A stretch of DNA of 64,000 nt from Cyrtodaria siliqua (Eukaryota > Mollusca > Bivalvia > Adapedonta > Hiatellidae). A program made the position numbers and the translations under genes. The stretch is taken from contig JAWPHD010001139.1 of the NCBI GenBank assembly GCA_037043455.1, positions 111,001 to 175,000 on the forward strand. Direction: 5' to 3'. Under the pieces are notes generated by a model, which worked only from the letters and a program-made list of their open reading frames with translations, ran no database searches and was not told the origin of the DNA. This document shows positions 1 to 10,600 of this stretch, one piece after another (the stretch's first letter is position 1; each line of letters opens with the position of its first letter).

Positions 1-23
1 AACCGAATGCACACCGAGTTGTC

Positions 24-539
24 CTATACACTGTCTCTGGTCGAGCGTGCAATATTCTCGTGCTGCTCTGACTGTTTCAATTTTGACCCAGTCCGTGATG
101 ACGAATTGCGTGATGGTCTTGATATCGACCTGGATTTGCGTGTCGTATATGCGGCTTCGCTATTTTTAGCTCCACGTGCTAGTGGAATGTCTGTTTGTTT
201 ATTTACATTTATGTTTGTTGGGTTGATAGCTCCTTGTTGTGATTGTGAATTTGTGTCTTTTTGTGGGATTAATCGTTTATTTGGGAAAGGATTTAATAGC
301 GACTGAGACGGCATTTCATCTGAGGACACACCACTGGCATCAATGGCGATATTACTGCTCTTGGAGATTGTAGGCAGTTGTACATGTGTCGCATTACTTT
401 TATGCACACCATTGCTTGGATCGCGGCGCCGTCGCGACGCGCTTTCAGTTGTTATTTGGGAATGGGCATTAGTATCTGACTCGGTGTCGGTGTCGGTGTC
501 GGTAAGGTAAAGTTGCTGTGAATTGGATACGCCATGCAC
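24..539 (-). CDS. Unidentified polar open frame, no ATG
   Basis: A minus-strand frame ends in TAG at position 24 and stays open to an upstream stop at 585-587, crossing into the neighbouring mariner-like element. It has no upstream ATG; the first Met codon is about halfway along. The predicted chain is rich in Ser, Thr, Asn, Gln and Arg, with an Asp-Thr run (TDTDTDTE) made by a short TGTCGG repeat, and a basic Ser/Arg tail (RKSRSISRPSRNSSSR). No domain, signal peptide or membrane segment is visible. It could be the last exon of a disordered protein, an ORF1/gag-like piece of a retroelement, or a chance frame. I do not recognise it. Confidence 0.25.
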   Translation of the reverse strand: MHGVSNSQQLYLTDTDTDTESDTNAHSQITTESASRRRRDPSNGVHKSNATHVQLPTISKSSNIAIDASGVSSDEMPSQSLLNPFPNKRLIPQKDTNSQSQQGAINPTNINVNKQTDIPLARGAKNSEAAYTTRKSRSISRPSRNSSSRTGSKLKQSEQHENIARSTRDSV

Positions 540-559
540 GCGTCGGTTACTCAGTTCGT

Positions 560-1478
560 TTATAGTACTACTGGGTTCGCTCTCTTAAATTCCACAACAA
601 AAATGAAAAAAATCCGGTTATTTATTCCCCTGAATTACCTCCCCCTACCACACCTTTTGGATACTGGCATCTCTGAAAATGTCCTTGTTACAAAACGTTG
701 TACAAATTATTTGAATAATTCAATGCTTTTAAATTTTCGTGTACGCCATTTTTTGTTATTCGCCCATAATCCATGAAAATGAATGTCGTGAATTCGGAAA
801 GGTCTTGCTGCAAACCAGATATGAGTGAATGCATATCCCTTAATTTTAACACTAATTTTCTTCATTTTGTTTAGGAAAATGTTATAATATCTTTTAAATG
901 TCGTAAATATTCTCATAGTATTAGTATGTTTTCATATATGTTTACAAATCCTAGTCCTTCAGTGTTTAAATTTCGTATTCAACACATTATTGTAGAATTT
1001 TGTACAATGTTTAATGAAAATATTGATCATCCAAAAACGCTATTTCAGAAGACTGCCCTTCCATTTAATGTCCATTTATCATTCAATTAATTTTACACGT
1101 TAGCTTAAAATGTTAATTTCTAAGACAATGCCTTTTCATCTACCATGCTTAAATTCTGAATCTGGTAATGCACAGATATAACTGGTAATGTATGAGACAT
1201 TTCAAAGGGCTTCAACAAGTACTTAAAGAGAAACAGGCATTTAGAAAAGTAACAATTAACATACCGGAACAAACTCAGGACAAAAATGCCTCAGTATGTA
1301 TAAGTGATGTGTATTAAATGTTCCATAACTTTCGTCACATAACAAATACAGCATTCATTTTACCATCAATGGAATGGTATTGAAACTCTCTTTCATTTGG
1401 TATCAAACATCAACACTCACAACGAGCACATAATTGTTAAATCGCGTTAGTGACAGAACTTATTGAATGACCCTCGTA
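560..1478 (-). mobile_element. Mariner-like non-autonomous element, copy 1, truncated
   Basis: This is homologous to the elements at 11785-12792 and 37251-38239. The right terminus (GTGACAGAACTTATTGAATG then ACCCTCGTA) is intact at 1478, but the left inverted terminus is missing and homology starts abruptly near 560. Inside, a minus-strand frame at 916-707 (69 residues, starting MRIFTTFKRYYN) matches the 72-residue frame of copy 2. There is no recognisable DDE transposase, so it presumably depended on a helper. Confidence 0.75.
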
Positions 1479-1775
1479 TTCTTATTAAAACACTCGAAAC
1501 ATTGCTTACAAAACATATCGGTCTTATACGCTGTACTTTTAATAATTAAGACATCTTTTGGTGAGTGTTCGAGCTACAGAATTATAGACACTGTAACGAG
1601 GTCTTTGATTGGTCGAATGCTTTTAGCTCATCGCGTTAGGTTTCCATACTTATGTCGCATGGTGTCAGACCAGTCAGGAAGTACTTCCGGGTCGTAGGGT
1701 GCTGAAATAATTCCTTGAAAGAATCCAAAGTTTTTAGTTTGCATGTGTTTTTCCCAAGATTCGTTTTTATTTTAT
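1479..1775. other. No gene seen
   Basis: Unique-looking AT-rich DNA between the mariner-like copy and the first 271-bp direct repeat. I see no exon signals. Confidence 0.5.
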
Positions 1776-2046
1776 AGTGTATTTAAGCGAACGAATGTTA
1801 TGGAACTTGTGTCTGATCTCCAAATATAGCCTATATTGCATTTTGTTCAACGGGATGATTTTCACCGGTCTGACACCGCATGTAACGCGTAAGTGACCGT
1901 TCTGGCCAGCTAGTTTCTAGCGCGTTAGAAAATGTTTTACCCGGACCAGGTAACGCGTTACTAAATCGAGAGTAACGCGTTAGAAAACTGACAATAATCG
2001 CTTATTGTCAGTTAAACAAATAAGGGAAATCTCATCTCTCTGGGGT
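1776..2046 (+). repeat. 271-bp direct repeat, copy A
   Basis: Nearly identical by eye to 2515-2790. It carries TAACGCGTTA-type palindromes at about 1872, 1921, 1950 and 1972, and a perfect hairpin (ACTGACAATAA / TTATTGTCAGT, 4-base loop) near 1986-2011. The two copies flank about 470 bp, a layout like a small element with terminal direct repeats or a local duplication. Confidence 0.85.
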
Positions 2047-2075
2047 ACGGTGTCCGGTTGGGGCCAGATACAATG

Positions 2076-2245
2076 TCGCATTGTCGTGGGCGACAATGCG
2101 ACTCCCTACAACGCGACATCGCGATACGACAGTGCGACATTGCTATACGACAATACGACATTGCGATACGAAATCACGACATTGCGATACGACATCGCGA
2201 CAATTATGTCGTGATGTCGAATCGCAATGTCGCATTGTCATTCTT
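2076..2245. repeat. Short GCGATACGACATT tandem repeat
   Basis: Irregular tandem copies of a ~17-bp unit around GCGATACGACATT, ending in partly inverted copies (TCGCAATGTCGCATTGTC). Overlapping plus-strand frames of 62-69 residues here are repeat translations, not genes. Confidence 0.8.
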
Positions 2246-2514
2246 AAATCTAACCTGAGGTTAAAGTAGTATGTCTACAGTTGTCATGAATTTTACTGTG
2301 TTTTTCAGGATTATTTCTTTGGAGAGTATGAGCAAAGAGGTTAGGTAGAGATGTGGTTTTGACAGATGTTTATACTTAACCTTACTCTCAGTTAAGTGCT
2401 ATAAACCTATGTGTACCTTATCTTCAAAATACGCGTAGTGTGAATGAATGACGCGAAATGTTGAAAAACTGAATCGGTGTTTGTTAGCCAAATGTGTTTA
2501 ATACACAGAATAAA

Positions 2515-2790
2515 AGTGTATTTAAGCGAACGAATGCTATGGAACTTGTGACTGATCTCCAAATAAAGCCTATATTGCATTGTGTTCAATGGTCTGATTT
2601 TCACCGGTCTGACACCGCATGTAACGCGTAAGTGACTGCTCTGGCCAGCTAGTTTCTAACGCGTTAGAAAATGTTTTACCCGGACCAGGTAACGCGTTAC
2701 TAAATCGAGAGTAACGCGTTAGAAAACTGACAATAATCGCTTATTGTCAGTAAAACAAATAAGGGAAATCTCATCTCATCTCTCTGGGGT
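2515..2790 (+). repeat. 271-bp direct repeat, copy B
   Basis: Second copy of 1776-2046, with a few substitutions and a short extra CATCT near its end. It contains the perfect 18-bp palindrome TTTCTAACGCGTTAGAAA near 2650 and the same hairpin as copy A. Confidence 0.85.
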
Positions 2791-2865
2791 GAGTTTTGGA
2801 GTCAAGTTTTGGAGTCAGTTTTTGGAGCGAGTTTTGGAACGAGTTTTTGGAGTCAATTTATTGCC
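2791..2865. repeat. Short GAGTTTTGGAGTC tandem repeat
   Basis: About five to six imperfect copies of a 12-13 bp unit directly abutting direct repeat B. Confidence 0.8.
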
Positions 2866-4535
2866 AGGAGTTAGATTTTTAAATTAACATTTCGAACGAT
2901 ATGAAGGCTCTTACTAATTTCTACAAACTCTCCTGCATTTTCATAAGATGACAAATTTACAATTGTCCAAAGCAATGATTGTACAATCATTTACAATGAG
3001 CTCTAAACACGAACTCCTACATGTATCAACTTCCGTTGATTTCTAACTAAACAATTGGTTCGAAACTTTACCTGTTCGAACCTACAACTATATAACAATA
3101 TATCCGCAATAAAGTAAAAAAAAAAGGCTTTGAACACGATCTTGCAAACCCTAACCCTTAAAAGCTAAGTGTTTCAGCATCATACGTCGAGCTGAACACT
3201 GCAACGAGCTATCCTGTATTATAGCTAACGCGTTGGAAAATCGAGAGTAACGCGTTTAGAGATGGAATAAGTAACGCGTTACATTTACAATTAAAATATA
3301 GCAAAAATAAACTATTTGTCATTAATGAATGACCACAGCTCTGCTATTAGATTTGTATTGTTACACGTCTGCTGTTTCCCCTTACATGTGGCTGGATATT
3401 GAACGTGTTCAACATTTCATTTATATAAACACTAGGACTAAATTTGGTATAGATCCGAAGTAAAAGTCGCTAGAGAATATTCAATTCACCAAAGACCACA
3501 ACGCGGGTGTTGATCTATCTTTACACTGCGCGGCGTGTCTAGTAAGTAGACAAGAAAAGGTAAACATAAGAGGTTGAAGAAGAATAAAAGTGTAAGGGTG
3601 TTAAAAAAAACAGAATAAAAAGATAAAGGCAGAATTAAGTCATATGTACTTAACGTCTGGCGTCATGGATGCGGCTGACAGCAAGCTTGAACGAATCAGA
3701 GAATCATTCTGCAAAACCGACATCAGCTGGGATGATGTTCCACAGGACAACGGTTAGAGGAAAGAATAAGCCCTTATATAACTGCTCTGCAAAGTGTATG
3801 TGCTCTGGTTGTTTTGTCATTATTTTGTTATTTGTCAATCATTGTAATCAATGTACTAAATTACTTGCACCTTAATTGGTTAATAAAATATTTCCTTATA
3901 TAGTAGTCAAGTCCTGCATGGATCTGTCTAAAGGTTGAGGAAGTGGGATAGCTACCAGGCACTATTAAAGACAGGGGCTCGCATCTGCTCGGCGTTGCTC
4001 CATCCCAGCCTATCCAACAAGCAAATAACACTCGAGTAGCACGAATAGTCGTGCTGCTCGGCGTTGGATTTTTTAAAGTCTATCAATGTTGGACTTAGTG
4101 TTGGGGTCCCAAATGCTGCTGGCATACTCCTGTTGTGGACGGACAGGGGCATCGTTACTATTCATAATTAACTGGGTTTCAAACTTGATATAGCTTTTAT
4201 CAACATGAACTCATCAACAATCAAATCAAATAATGCATACAGTATAGGTAGACTGACCGACATGATCCACCCGCTATCTCTGTCTGAAAGCGAAAATGCT
4301 AGATGTCAAAAGGCTTCGATTTGGTATTTTGTATGTGTTTTCTTTATCTAATCATGTCCAAAACGCTTCAACATCGTGTTTGCCATAAATTTCGCGTGAA
4401 GATGATGGGATACGGTAGAAAATAGGCATTAACGAATTCCGCATTTATATATACTGAAAGGAAAAAGAAACGCATAATAAAAAAATGCCTATACTACACT
4501 ATTATATACACCTAATTCCACCTAATTTGGCTCAC
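2866..4535. other. No gene identified
   Basis: Mostly AT-rich DNA. More AACGCGTT motifs occur at about 3225, 3247 and 3271, matching those in the 271-bp repeats. A 31-codon plus frame begins at the ATG near 3665 (MDAADSKLERIRESF) but has no supporting context. Nothing here is a convincing exon. Confidence 0.5.
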
Positions 4536-4633
4536 ATTTACTTCACTTCTATTTCTTGGCTTCCGAATTCCGCATTCCGCATTCCGAATTCCGCATTTAG
4601 AAGTAGGTAGTAAATAAGTAGTACGAGTAAACG

Positions 4634-4671
<38 letters not shown>

Positions 4672-4735
4672 CACTGCTATTACTACTACAACAACAACTT
4701 CTACTACTACTATACTACCACTACCACAATAATAG

Positions 4736-4766
<31 letters not shown>

Positions 4767-4925
4767 GAAAATAATAATAGTATTAATAATTATGTATGTA
4801 TGTGTGCACGTGCATGTATATGTTTTGTGAAATCACAGTGTTAAAGATGCAGTTACTTCTCACATTTTATATTTAATAATCATGTAATATAAAGGTGTAT
4901 GAATATTGTCAGTGACCAAGAATTT
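4536..4925 (+). repeat. Left arm of a large inverted repeat
   Basis: The segment from the CTATTTCTTGGC sequence through GAATTCCGCATTCC repeats to the GTAATATAAAGGTGTATG sequence reappears inverted at 6098-6365. This arm is longer because a trinucleotide microsatellite (about 4632-4790) has expanded inside it. The pair looks like the arms of a foldback-type element of about 1.8 kb. Confidence 0.75.
4632..4790. repeat. TAC / AAT trinucleotide microsatellite
   Basis: A run of ACT/TAC triplets followed by AATGAT and AATAAT triplets. The matching place in the right inverted arm (6216-6260) holds only a short AT-rich tract. Confidence 0.95.
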
Positions 4926-4984
4926 TATATTTTTTATAATACAAAATTCATAATCTTAAATTAAATTCTATATATAGAGGATCT

Positions 4985-5115
4985 TACATGAGTACTCATT
5001 CATTATTGAATTTATTAAACGAGTTGGCAAAATGATATAATGCGAGGCTTTTGCCGAGCATAATATAATTTTTGCTAACGAGTTTAATAAACAAAAAAAT
5101 GAATGAGAATGAATG
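4985..5115. repeat. Inverted repeat, likely MITE-like hairpin
   Basis: Arms around TTTATTAAACGAGTTGGCAAAA and TTTTGCTAACGAGTTTAATAAA with flanking CATTCATT/AATGAATG could fold into a hairpin. A matching ATTGAATTTATTAAAC tract recurs alone near 34496. Confidence 0.7.
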
Positions 5116-5312
5116 TTAGATTCTATTCATTACATAACTCACATATCGATTTTTATTGCATTTCACCTGTCTCTTTAACACGCGAAACCGACATAAATCG
5201 TGGGAATTGGATCATGGTCATTATCGATATTTTTTGACAGCGCATACTAGGCTCATTTGCATACTTATATAATATGATGTTATTAATTAAGTGTTTTCAT
5301 ATTGGCCGAGTT

Positions 5313-5381
5313 TTGGTCCAAGGACTGTCATATTGGCCCAAGGCCGAAGGCCGCGGGCCAATATGACAGTCCGAGGACCAA
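5313..5381. repeat. Strong 27-bp-arm hairpin
   Basis: The arms at 5313-5339 and 5355-5381 (core GACTGTCATATTGGCCC) are inverted copies with two mismatches around a GC-rich 15-base loop. The right arm ends exactly where the 127-bp cassette begins. Confidence 0.85.
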
Positions 5382-5506
5382 TAACCATTAGTGATCTGCT
5401 CTGAGTTTATACTCCACCCTGGATCCGCTAGAAATGTATACCACCCACACACATAACAATAAAATATTTCTTGACTTCTGAATTCCCGCAGTTTGCATTC
5501 CGAATT
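5380..5506 (-). repeat. 127-bp cassette, inverted copy of satellite HOR insert
   Basis: By eye this is the exact reverse complement of 7086-7212, the non-satellite cassette present in each 668-bp higher-order repeat. Identity over the full length implies a recent duplication or conversion between this site and the satellite about 1.6 kb away. Confidence 0.85.
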
Positions 5507-6097
5507 CCGCATTCCATAATTATTTTTTTTTCATGTGCACTAATAATAAATAATAGTATTTTTAAAAATCTTATATTTTATATTGAAGTTTATAGTGTGT
5601 ATATACAAAGGATTAACAAATACTCTCCCCGTGTGGTTGCCGGGTTAGAATACAACCACTGCAAATCCCGCTAGAGGCAGATGGGTAGGACCCCACTTCA
5701 TGTTCATTTTGTCATTTTTTATCATGCTCATTCCAGGTCTTCATCATGACACCGCGTATGCAAACGGAAACGTGGCTCCATCGTAAATGAAATGTTTACT
5801 ATAGAATTTTCAGCAACTCTGAAGTTCTGCAGGTTAGAAGGTTCGAGGCCCATTCTCCATATTTTATCTTGATGTAAATGTAGGATGAGCATAGCATGTT
5901 CATCCCTGTTAGGTGCATTTAACCTGTCATGTGTTGGTGCGCCGTAAACACCCAATTCAATTAACATATACTCAAGTAGGAGTTTCTGTACATTTATAGG
6001 GTATAACAGTATATACGTTTATGGTGTAATTATACAAAGGATACACGGATACTCAGGTTATAGGGAATTTAACTTAAGTATAAAAATACAACAATCG
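5507..6097. other. No gene identified
   Basis: AT-rich DNA inside the large inverted repeat. The minus frame 5967-5728 (79 residues) shows no domain. A GGTTCGAGGCC string near 5840 resembles a Pol III B box, but no A box or tRNA fold goes with it. Confidence 0.45.
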
Positions 6098-6365
6098 TGG
6101 TCACTGGCAATATTCATACACCTTTATATTACATGATTATTAAATATAAAATGTGAGAAGTAACTGCATCTTTAACAGTAACACTGTGATTTCACAACAC
6201 ACATACATGCACAAGTATTATTATAATTATTATAACTATTATCTTACTACCTACTTCTAAATGCGGAATTCGGAATACGGAATTCATAAAGCAGATTTCG
6301 AAATGCGGAATTAGGAATGTGGAATGCGGAATTCGGAATGCGGAGGCCAAGAAATAGAAGTGAAA
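6098..6365 (-). repeat. Right arm of the large inverted repeat
   Basis: Inverted counterpart of 4536-4925, including the GCGGAATTCGGAATGCGGA repeats and the ATTCATACACCTTTATAT tract. It lacks the expanded microsatellite. Confidence 0.75.
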
Positions 6366-6687
6366 TAAATCCAAATGGACCATCATAATTTTTTTTCTTG
6401 ACTCTTCGTTTGTTTTTTCCTGCCTGGTAAGTAGGTTTCGAGAAAGCAATGTTGTTTTTCTCAGTATATTTATTTTGAAGGATGACTGCATCAGCCAGAG
6501 GAGAAATGTTTATTTAAAGTATGATTTTTATTTGTTATGCAGGATGACCCCTTCAACCAGAGGAGAAATGTCTATTTTCATTAGATGTGTTATGTAGGAT
6601 GACCCGCTGAAGATAGAAAAAACTTGGTATGGCCTTATCTATAAACCTCGATGGGCTAAGCCCATCTCGGTGATGTATGAACGTCAG
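6366..6687. other. No gene seen; short GAGGAGAAATG duplication
   Basis: Holds two to three diverged copies of a ~65-bp stretch containing CAACCAGAGGAGAAATGT and AGGATGACCC (about 6480-6610). No exon signal. Confidence 0.5.
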
Positions 6688-8747
6688 TTGGTAACCAACT
6701 CGCTTAGACTAGACTCTAGATATCACATATGTGTTCATGTGCCTGTATTCAATTTGTAACCAACTCGCTGAGACTAGACTCTATATATTACATATTTGCT
6801 CATATGCCTGTATTCAAATGGTAATCAACTCGCTGAGACTAGACTCTAGATATCACATATTTGCTCATGTGCCTGTATTCAATTGGTAACCAACTCGCTG
6901 AGACTAGACTCTATATATTACATATTTGCTCATGTGCCTGTATTCAATTGGTAATCAACTCGCTGAGACTAGACTCTAGATATCACATATTTATTCATGT
7001 GCCTGTATTCAATTGGTAACCAACTCGCTGAGACTAGACTCTATATATTATATATTGAAGCTAGACTCTATATATTATATATTGAAATTCGGAATGCAAA
7101 CTGCGGGAATTCAGAAGTCAAGAAATATTTTATTGTTATGTGTGTGGGTGGTATACATTTCTAGCGGATCCAGGGTGGAGTATAAACTCAGAGCAGATCA
7201 CTAATGGTTATTAGTGTGTAACTTACAACTTACAAGAGCTATGTACGACCAATACGCTCTACCCGTGACATTTTGTGACACCTGTATTCAATTGGTAACC
7301 AACTCGCTGAGATTAGACTCTATATATTACATATTTGCTCATGTGCCTGTATTCAATTGGTAATCAACTCGCTGAGACTAGACTCTAGATATCACATATT
7401 TGTTCATGTGCCTGTATTCAATTGGTAACCAACTCGCTGAGACTAGACTCTATATATTACATATTGCTCATGTGCCTGTATTCAATTGGTAACCAACTCG
7501 CTGAGACTAGACTCTAGATATCACATATTTGTTCATGTGCCTGTATTCAATTGGTAACCAACTCGCTGAGACTAGACTCTATATATTACATATTTGCTCA
7601 TGTGCCTGTATTCAATTGGTAATCAACTCGCTGAGACTAGACTCTAGATATCACATATTTATTCATGTGCCTGTATTCAATTGGTAACCAACTCGCTGAG
7701 ACTAGACTCTATATATTATATATTGAAGCTAGACTCTATATATTATATATTGAAATTCGGAATGCAAACTGCGGGAATTCAGAAGTCAAGAAATATTTTA
7801 TTGTTATGTGTGTGGGTGGTATACATTTCTAGCGGATCCAGGGTGGAGTATAAACTCAGAGCAGATCACTAATGGTTATTAGTGTGTAACTTACAACTTA
7901 CAAGAGCTATGTACGACCAATACGCTCTACCCGTGACATTTTGTGACACCTGTATTCAATTGGTAACCAACTCGCTGAGATTAGACTCTATATATTACAT
8001 ATTTGCTCATGTGCCTGTATTCAATTGGTAATCAACTCGCTGAGACTAGACTCTAGATATCACATATTTGTTCATGTGCCTGTATTCAATTGGTAACCAA
8101 CTCGCTGAGACTAGACTCTATATATTACATATTGCTCATGTGCCTGTATTCAATTGGTAACCAACTCGCTGAGACTAGACTCTAGATATCACATATTTGT
8201 TCATGTGCCTGTATTCAATTGGTAACCAACTCGCTGAGACTAGACTCTATATATTACATATTTGCTCATGTGCCTGTATTCAATTGGTAATCAACTCGCT
8301 GAGACTAGACTCTAGATATCACATATTTATTCATGTGCCTGTATTCAATTGGTAACCAACTCGCTGAGACTAGACTCTATATATTATATATTGAAGCTAG
8401 ACTCTATATATTATATATTGAAATTCGGAATGCAAACTGCGGGAATTCAGAAGTCAAGAAATATTTTATTGTTATGTGTGTGGGTGGTATACATTTCTAG
8501 CGGATCCAGGGTGGAGTATAAACTCAGAGCAGATCACTAATGGTTATTAGTGTGTAACTTACAACTTACAAGAGCTATGTACGACCAATACGCTCTACCC
8601 GTGACATTTTGTGACACCTGTATTCAATTGGTAACCAACTCGCTGAGATTAGACTCTATATATTACATATTTGCTCATGTGCCTGTATTCAATTGGTAAT
8701 CAACTCGCTGAGACTAGACTCTAGATATCACATATTTGTTTATGTGC
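6688..8747 (+). repeat. 65-bp satellite in 668-bp higher-order repeats
   Basis: The monomer is 65 bp with the core GGTAACCAACTCGCTGAGAC. Two subtypes alternate, one with CTATATATTACATATTTGC and one with CTAGATATCACATATTTG. From about 7013 the array becomes a higher-order repeat with a 668-bp period (landmarks at 7013, 7681, 8349), and successive copies look identical. Each unit contains a ~240-bp non-satellite cassette (about 7044-7285, 7712-7953, 8380-8621). The 63-residue frames that recur every 668 bp are repeat translations. Confidence 0.95.
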
Positions 8748-9049
8748 CTGTATTATGCCCCCGAATTTTTTTCGGGGCATATAGTAATCGCACCGTCTGT
8801 CTGTCTGTCTGTCTGTCCTGGTTCCGTCCGTCATTCCACAGTTCGTGTCCGGACTGTACCTTCAAAACCCCTGCATGGATTTTTGATTAACTTGGAACAA
8901 GTGATCAACATAACAAGACGATGTGTCGCGCGCAAAAACCCAGGTCCGTACCTCAACGGTCAAGGTCACACTTGAAGTTCATAGGTCAAAAACAGGTACG
9001 CAATTTCGTGTCCGGACCGTAACGTCACAAACCCTGCAGGGATTTTTGA
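8748..9049 (+). mobile_element. TATGCCCCC-type element, truncated copy
   Basis: Begins with a hairpin (ATGCCCCCGAA...TTCGGGGCAT), then a (GTCT)n tract, then CACAGTTCGTGTCCGGAC. It matches the first ~300 bp of the element starting at 9371 and stops where satellite resumes. This type is abundant in bivalve genomes (recall only). Frames here are noise. Confidence 0.75.
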
Positions 9050-9371
9050 ATTGGTAACCAACTCGCTGAGACTAGACTCTATATATTACATATTTGCTCA
9101 TGTGCCTGTATTCAATTGGTAACCAACTCGCTGAGACTAGACTCTATATATTACATATTTGCTCATGTGCCTGTATTCAATAGGTAACCAACTCGCTGAG
9201 ACTAGACTCTAGATATCACACATTTGTTCATGTGCCTGTATTAAATTGGTAACCAACTCGCTGAGACTAGACTCTATATATTACATCTTTGCTCATGTGC
9301 CTGTATTCAATAGGTAACCAACTCGCTGAGACTAGACTCTAGATATCACATATTTGTTCATGTGCCTGTAT
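9050..9371 (+). repeat. 65-bp satellite, second block
   Basis: About five monomers of the same 65-bp satellite, without the 668-bp order. The junction to the following element is the same as at 8748, so a segment of about 618 bp (satellite edge plus element start) has been duplicated. Confidence 0.9.
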
Positions 9372-10090
9372 TATGCCCCCGAAATTTTTTTTGGGGCATA
9401 TAGTAATCGCACCGTCTGTCTGTCTGTCTGTCTGTCCTGGTTCCCTCCGTCATTCCACAGTTCGTGTCCGGACTGTACCTTCAAAACCCCTGCATGGATT
9501 TTTGATTAACTTGGAACAAGTGATCAACATAACAAGACGATGTGTCGCGCGCAAAAACCCAGGTCCGTACCTCAACGGTCAAGGTCACACTTGAAGTTCA
9601 TAGGTCAAAAACAGGTACGCAATTTCGTGTCCGAACCGTAACGTCACAACCCTGCAGGGATTTTTGAATAGCTTGGCACAAGTGATCACCATAACAAGTC
9701 AATGTGTCGCGCGCAAAACCCAGGTCTTCACGGTCAATGTCACACTTGGAGGTCAAAAGTCCAATTGTGTCCGGTTAATGACTCTGGCATTAATGGACGG
9801 ATTTTCAAATAACTTGGCACAAGTGCTCACCACAACAAGACGATGTGTCGCGCACAAAATACAGGTCTGTGGCCCCATGGTCAAGATCACACTTAGAGTT
9901 CAAATGTCAAATCGTGTCCGGTCAATAACTTTTTCATGCCTGAACGGATTTTCAAATAACTTGGCACAAGTGCTCACAACAACCAAACGACGTGTTGTGC
10001 ACAACATCCAGGTCCATGGCTCCAAGGTCAAAGTCATACTTAGAGGTCAAAGGACACTTCGGTGGCATTTATCACTTACAGTGATATTTC
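9371..10090 (+). mobile_element. TATGCCCCC-type element, longer copy
   Basis: Same hairpin start and GTCT tract as 8748-9049, followed by three to four ~140-160 bp internal repeats, each with an AACTTGGCACAAGTG landmark (about 9508, 9670, 9811, 9958) and a GGTCAAGGTCACACTT motif. The far end reads CTTCGGTGGCAT, roughly complementary to the start. The 150-residue frame at 9664-10116 arises from these repeats and is not a gene. Class is unknown; no transposase is seen. Confidence 0.7.
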
Positions 10091-10200
10091 TTGTTTATTC
10101 TAGTTTTAGTTGTTAATTTTGATTGACATGTATCTATATGATAAATTTTAATACACCCGCATTATATAGCCTAGTTTAAAATATCTCGTTATATTCAACG

Positions 10201-10300
10201 ATATATCACTGTAACGTTTGCAAAGTTAGGAAAATAAGCAAGGCAATGCAAAATATATCACTGTAACGTTTGCAACGTTAGGAGAGTAAGCAAAGCAATT
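10201..10300 (+). repeat. Tandem duplication of ~51 bp
   Basis: Two copies of a unit containing ATATATCACTGTAACGTTTG and GTTAGGA..AATAAGCAA, abutting each other. Confidence 0.85.
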
Positions 10301-10352
10301 CGAAAGATTTCAGATGTGTGCGTTATTTTCACATTTTATGGGTATTAAAATA

Positions 10353-10423
10353 GAAATAGAACATCGTTTACGGTGAATTATCTTGTATTACAAGATAATT
10401 TACCGTAAATGATGTTCTGTTTC
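10353..10423. repeat. 71-bp near-perfect palindrome
   Basis: The arms GAACATCGTTTACGGTGAAT... and ...ATTTACCGTAAATGATGTTC meet with almost no loop at TTGTATTACAA. It could extrude as a cruciform or be transcribed as a long hairpin; it may be a tiny MITE. Confidence 0.85.
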
Positions 10424-10570
10424 TTAAGTAAACACATTCAAGGTTTTACACTATGCCGCGTGTATCCATTTATAGAAATTATGGTTTAACTAGAGTATGT
10501 TCGCATTACTCCTTAACTATACATGCGCAGAACAACGACCATAGTTAAACTATAGTTAGTGATCGAAGTC

Positions 10571-10600
10571 CCTCATTATCGAATAGATTCCTATGGTTCT
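10571..10600. repeat. SINE fragment
   Basis: ATTATCGAATAGATTCCTAT followed by GGTTCTTTA matches the body of the tRNA-derived SINE at 25583-25916. Only about 30 bp remain. Confidence 0.6.

Noticed and set aside
4632..4790. Coding homopolymer repeat
   Set aside because: Plain trinucleotide microsatellite inside an inverted-repeat arm with no surrounding frame.
7013..8540. Three identical 63-residue frames 668 bp apart
   Set aside because: Identity follows from the satellite's higher-order unit, not from gene duplication.
9664..10116. 150-residue plus-strand open frame
   Set aside because: It is the translation of ~140-160 bp internal repeats of a mobile element; the protein itself repeats NNLAQVLTTT and has no domain.
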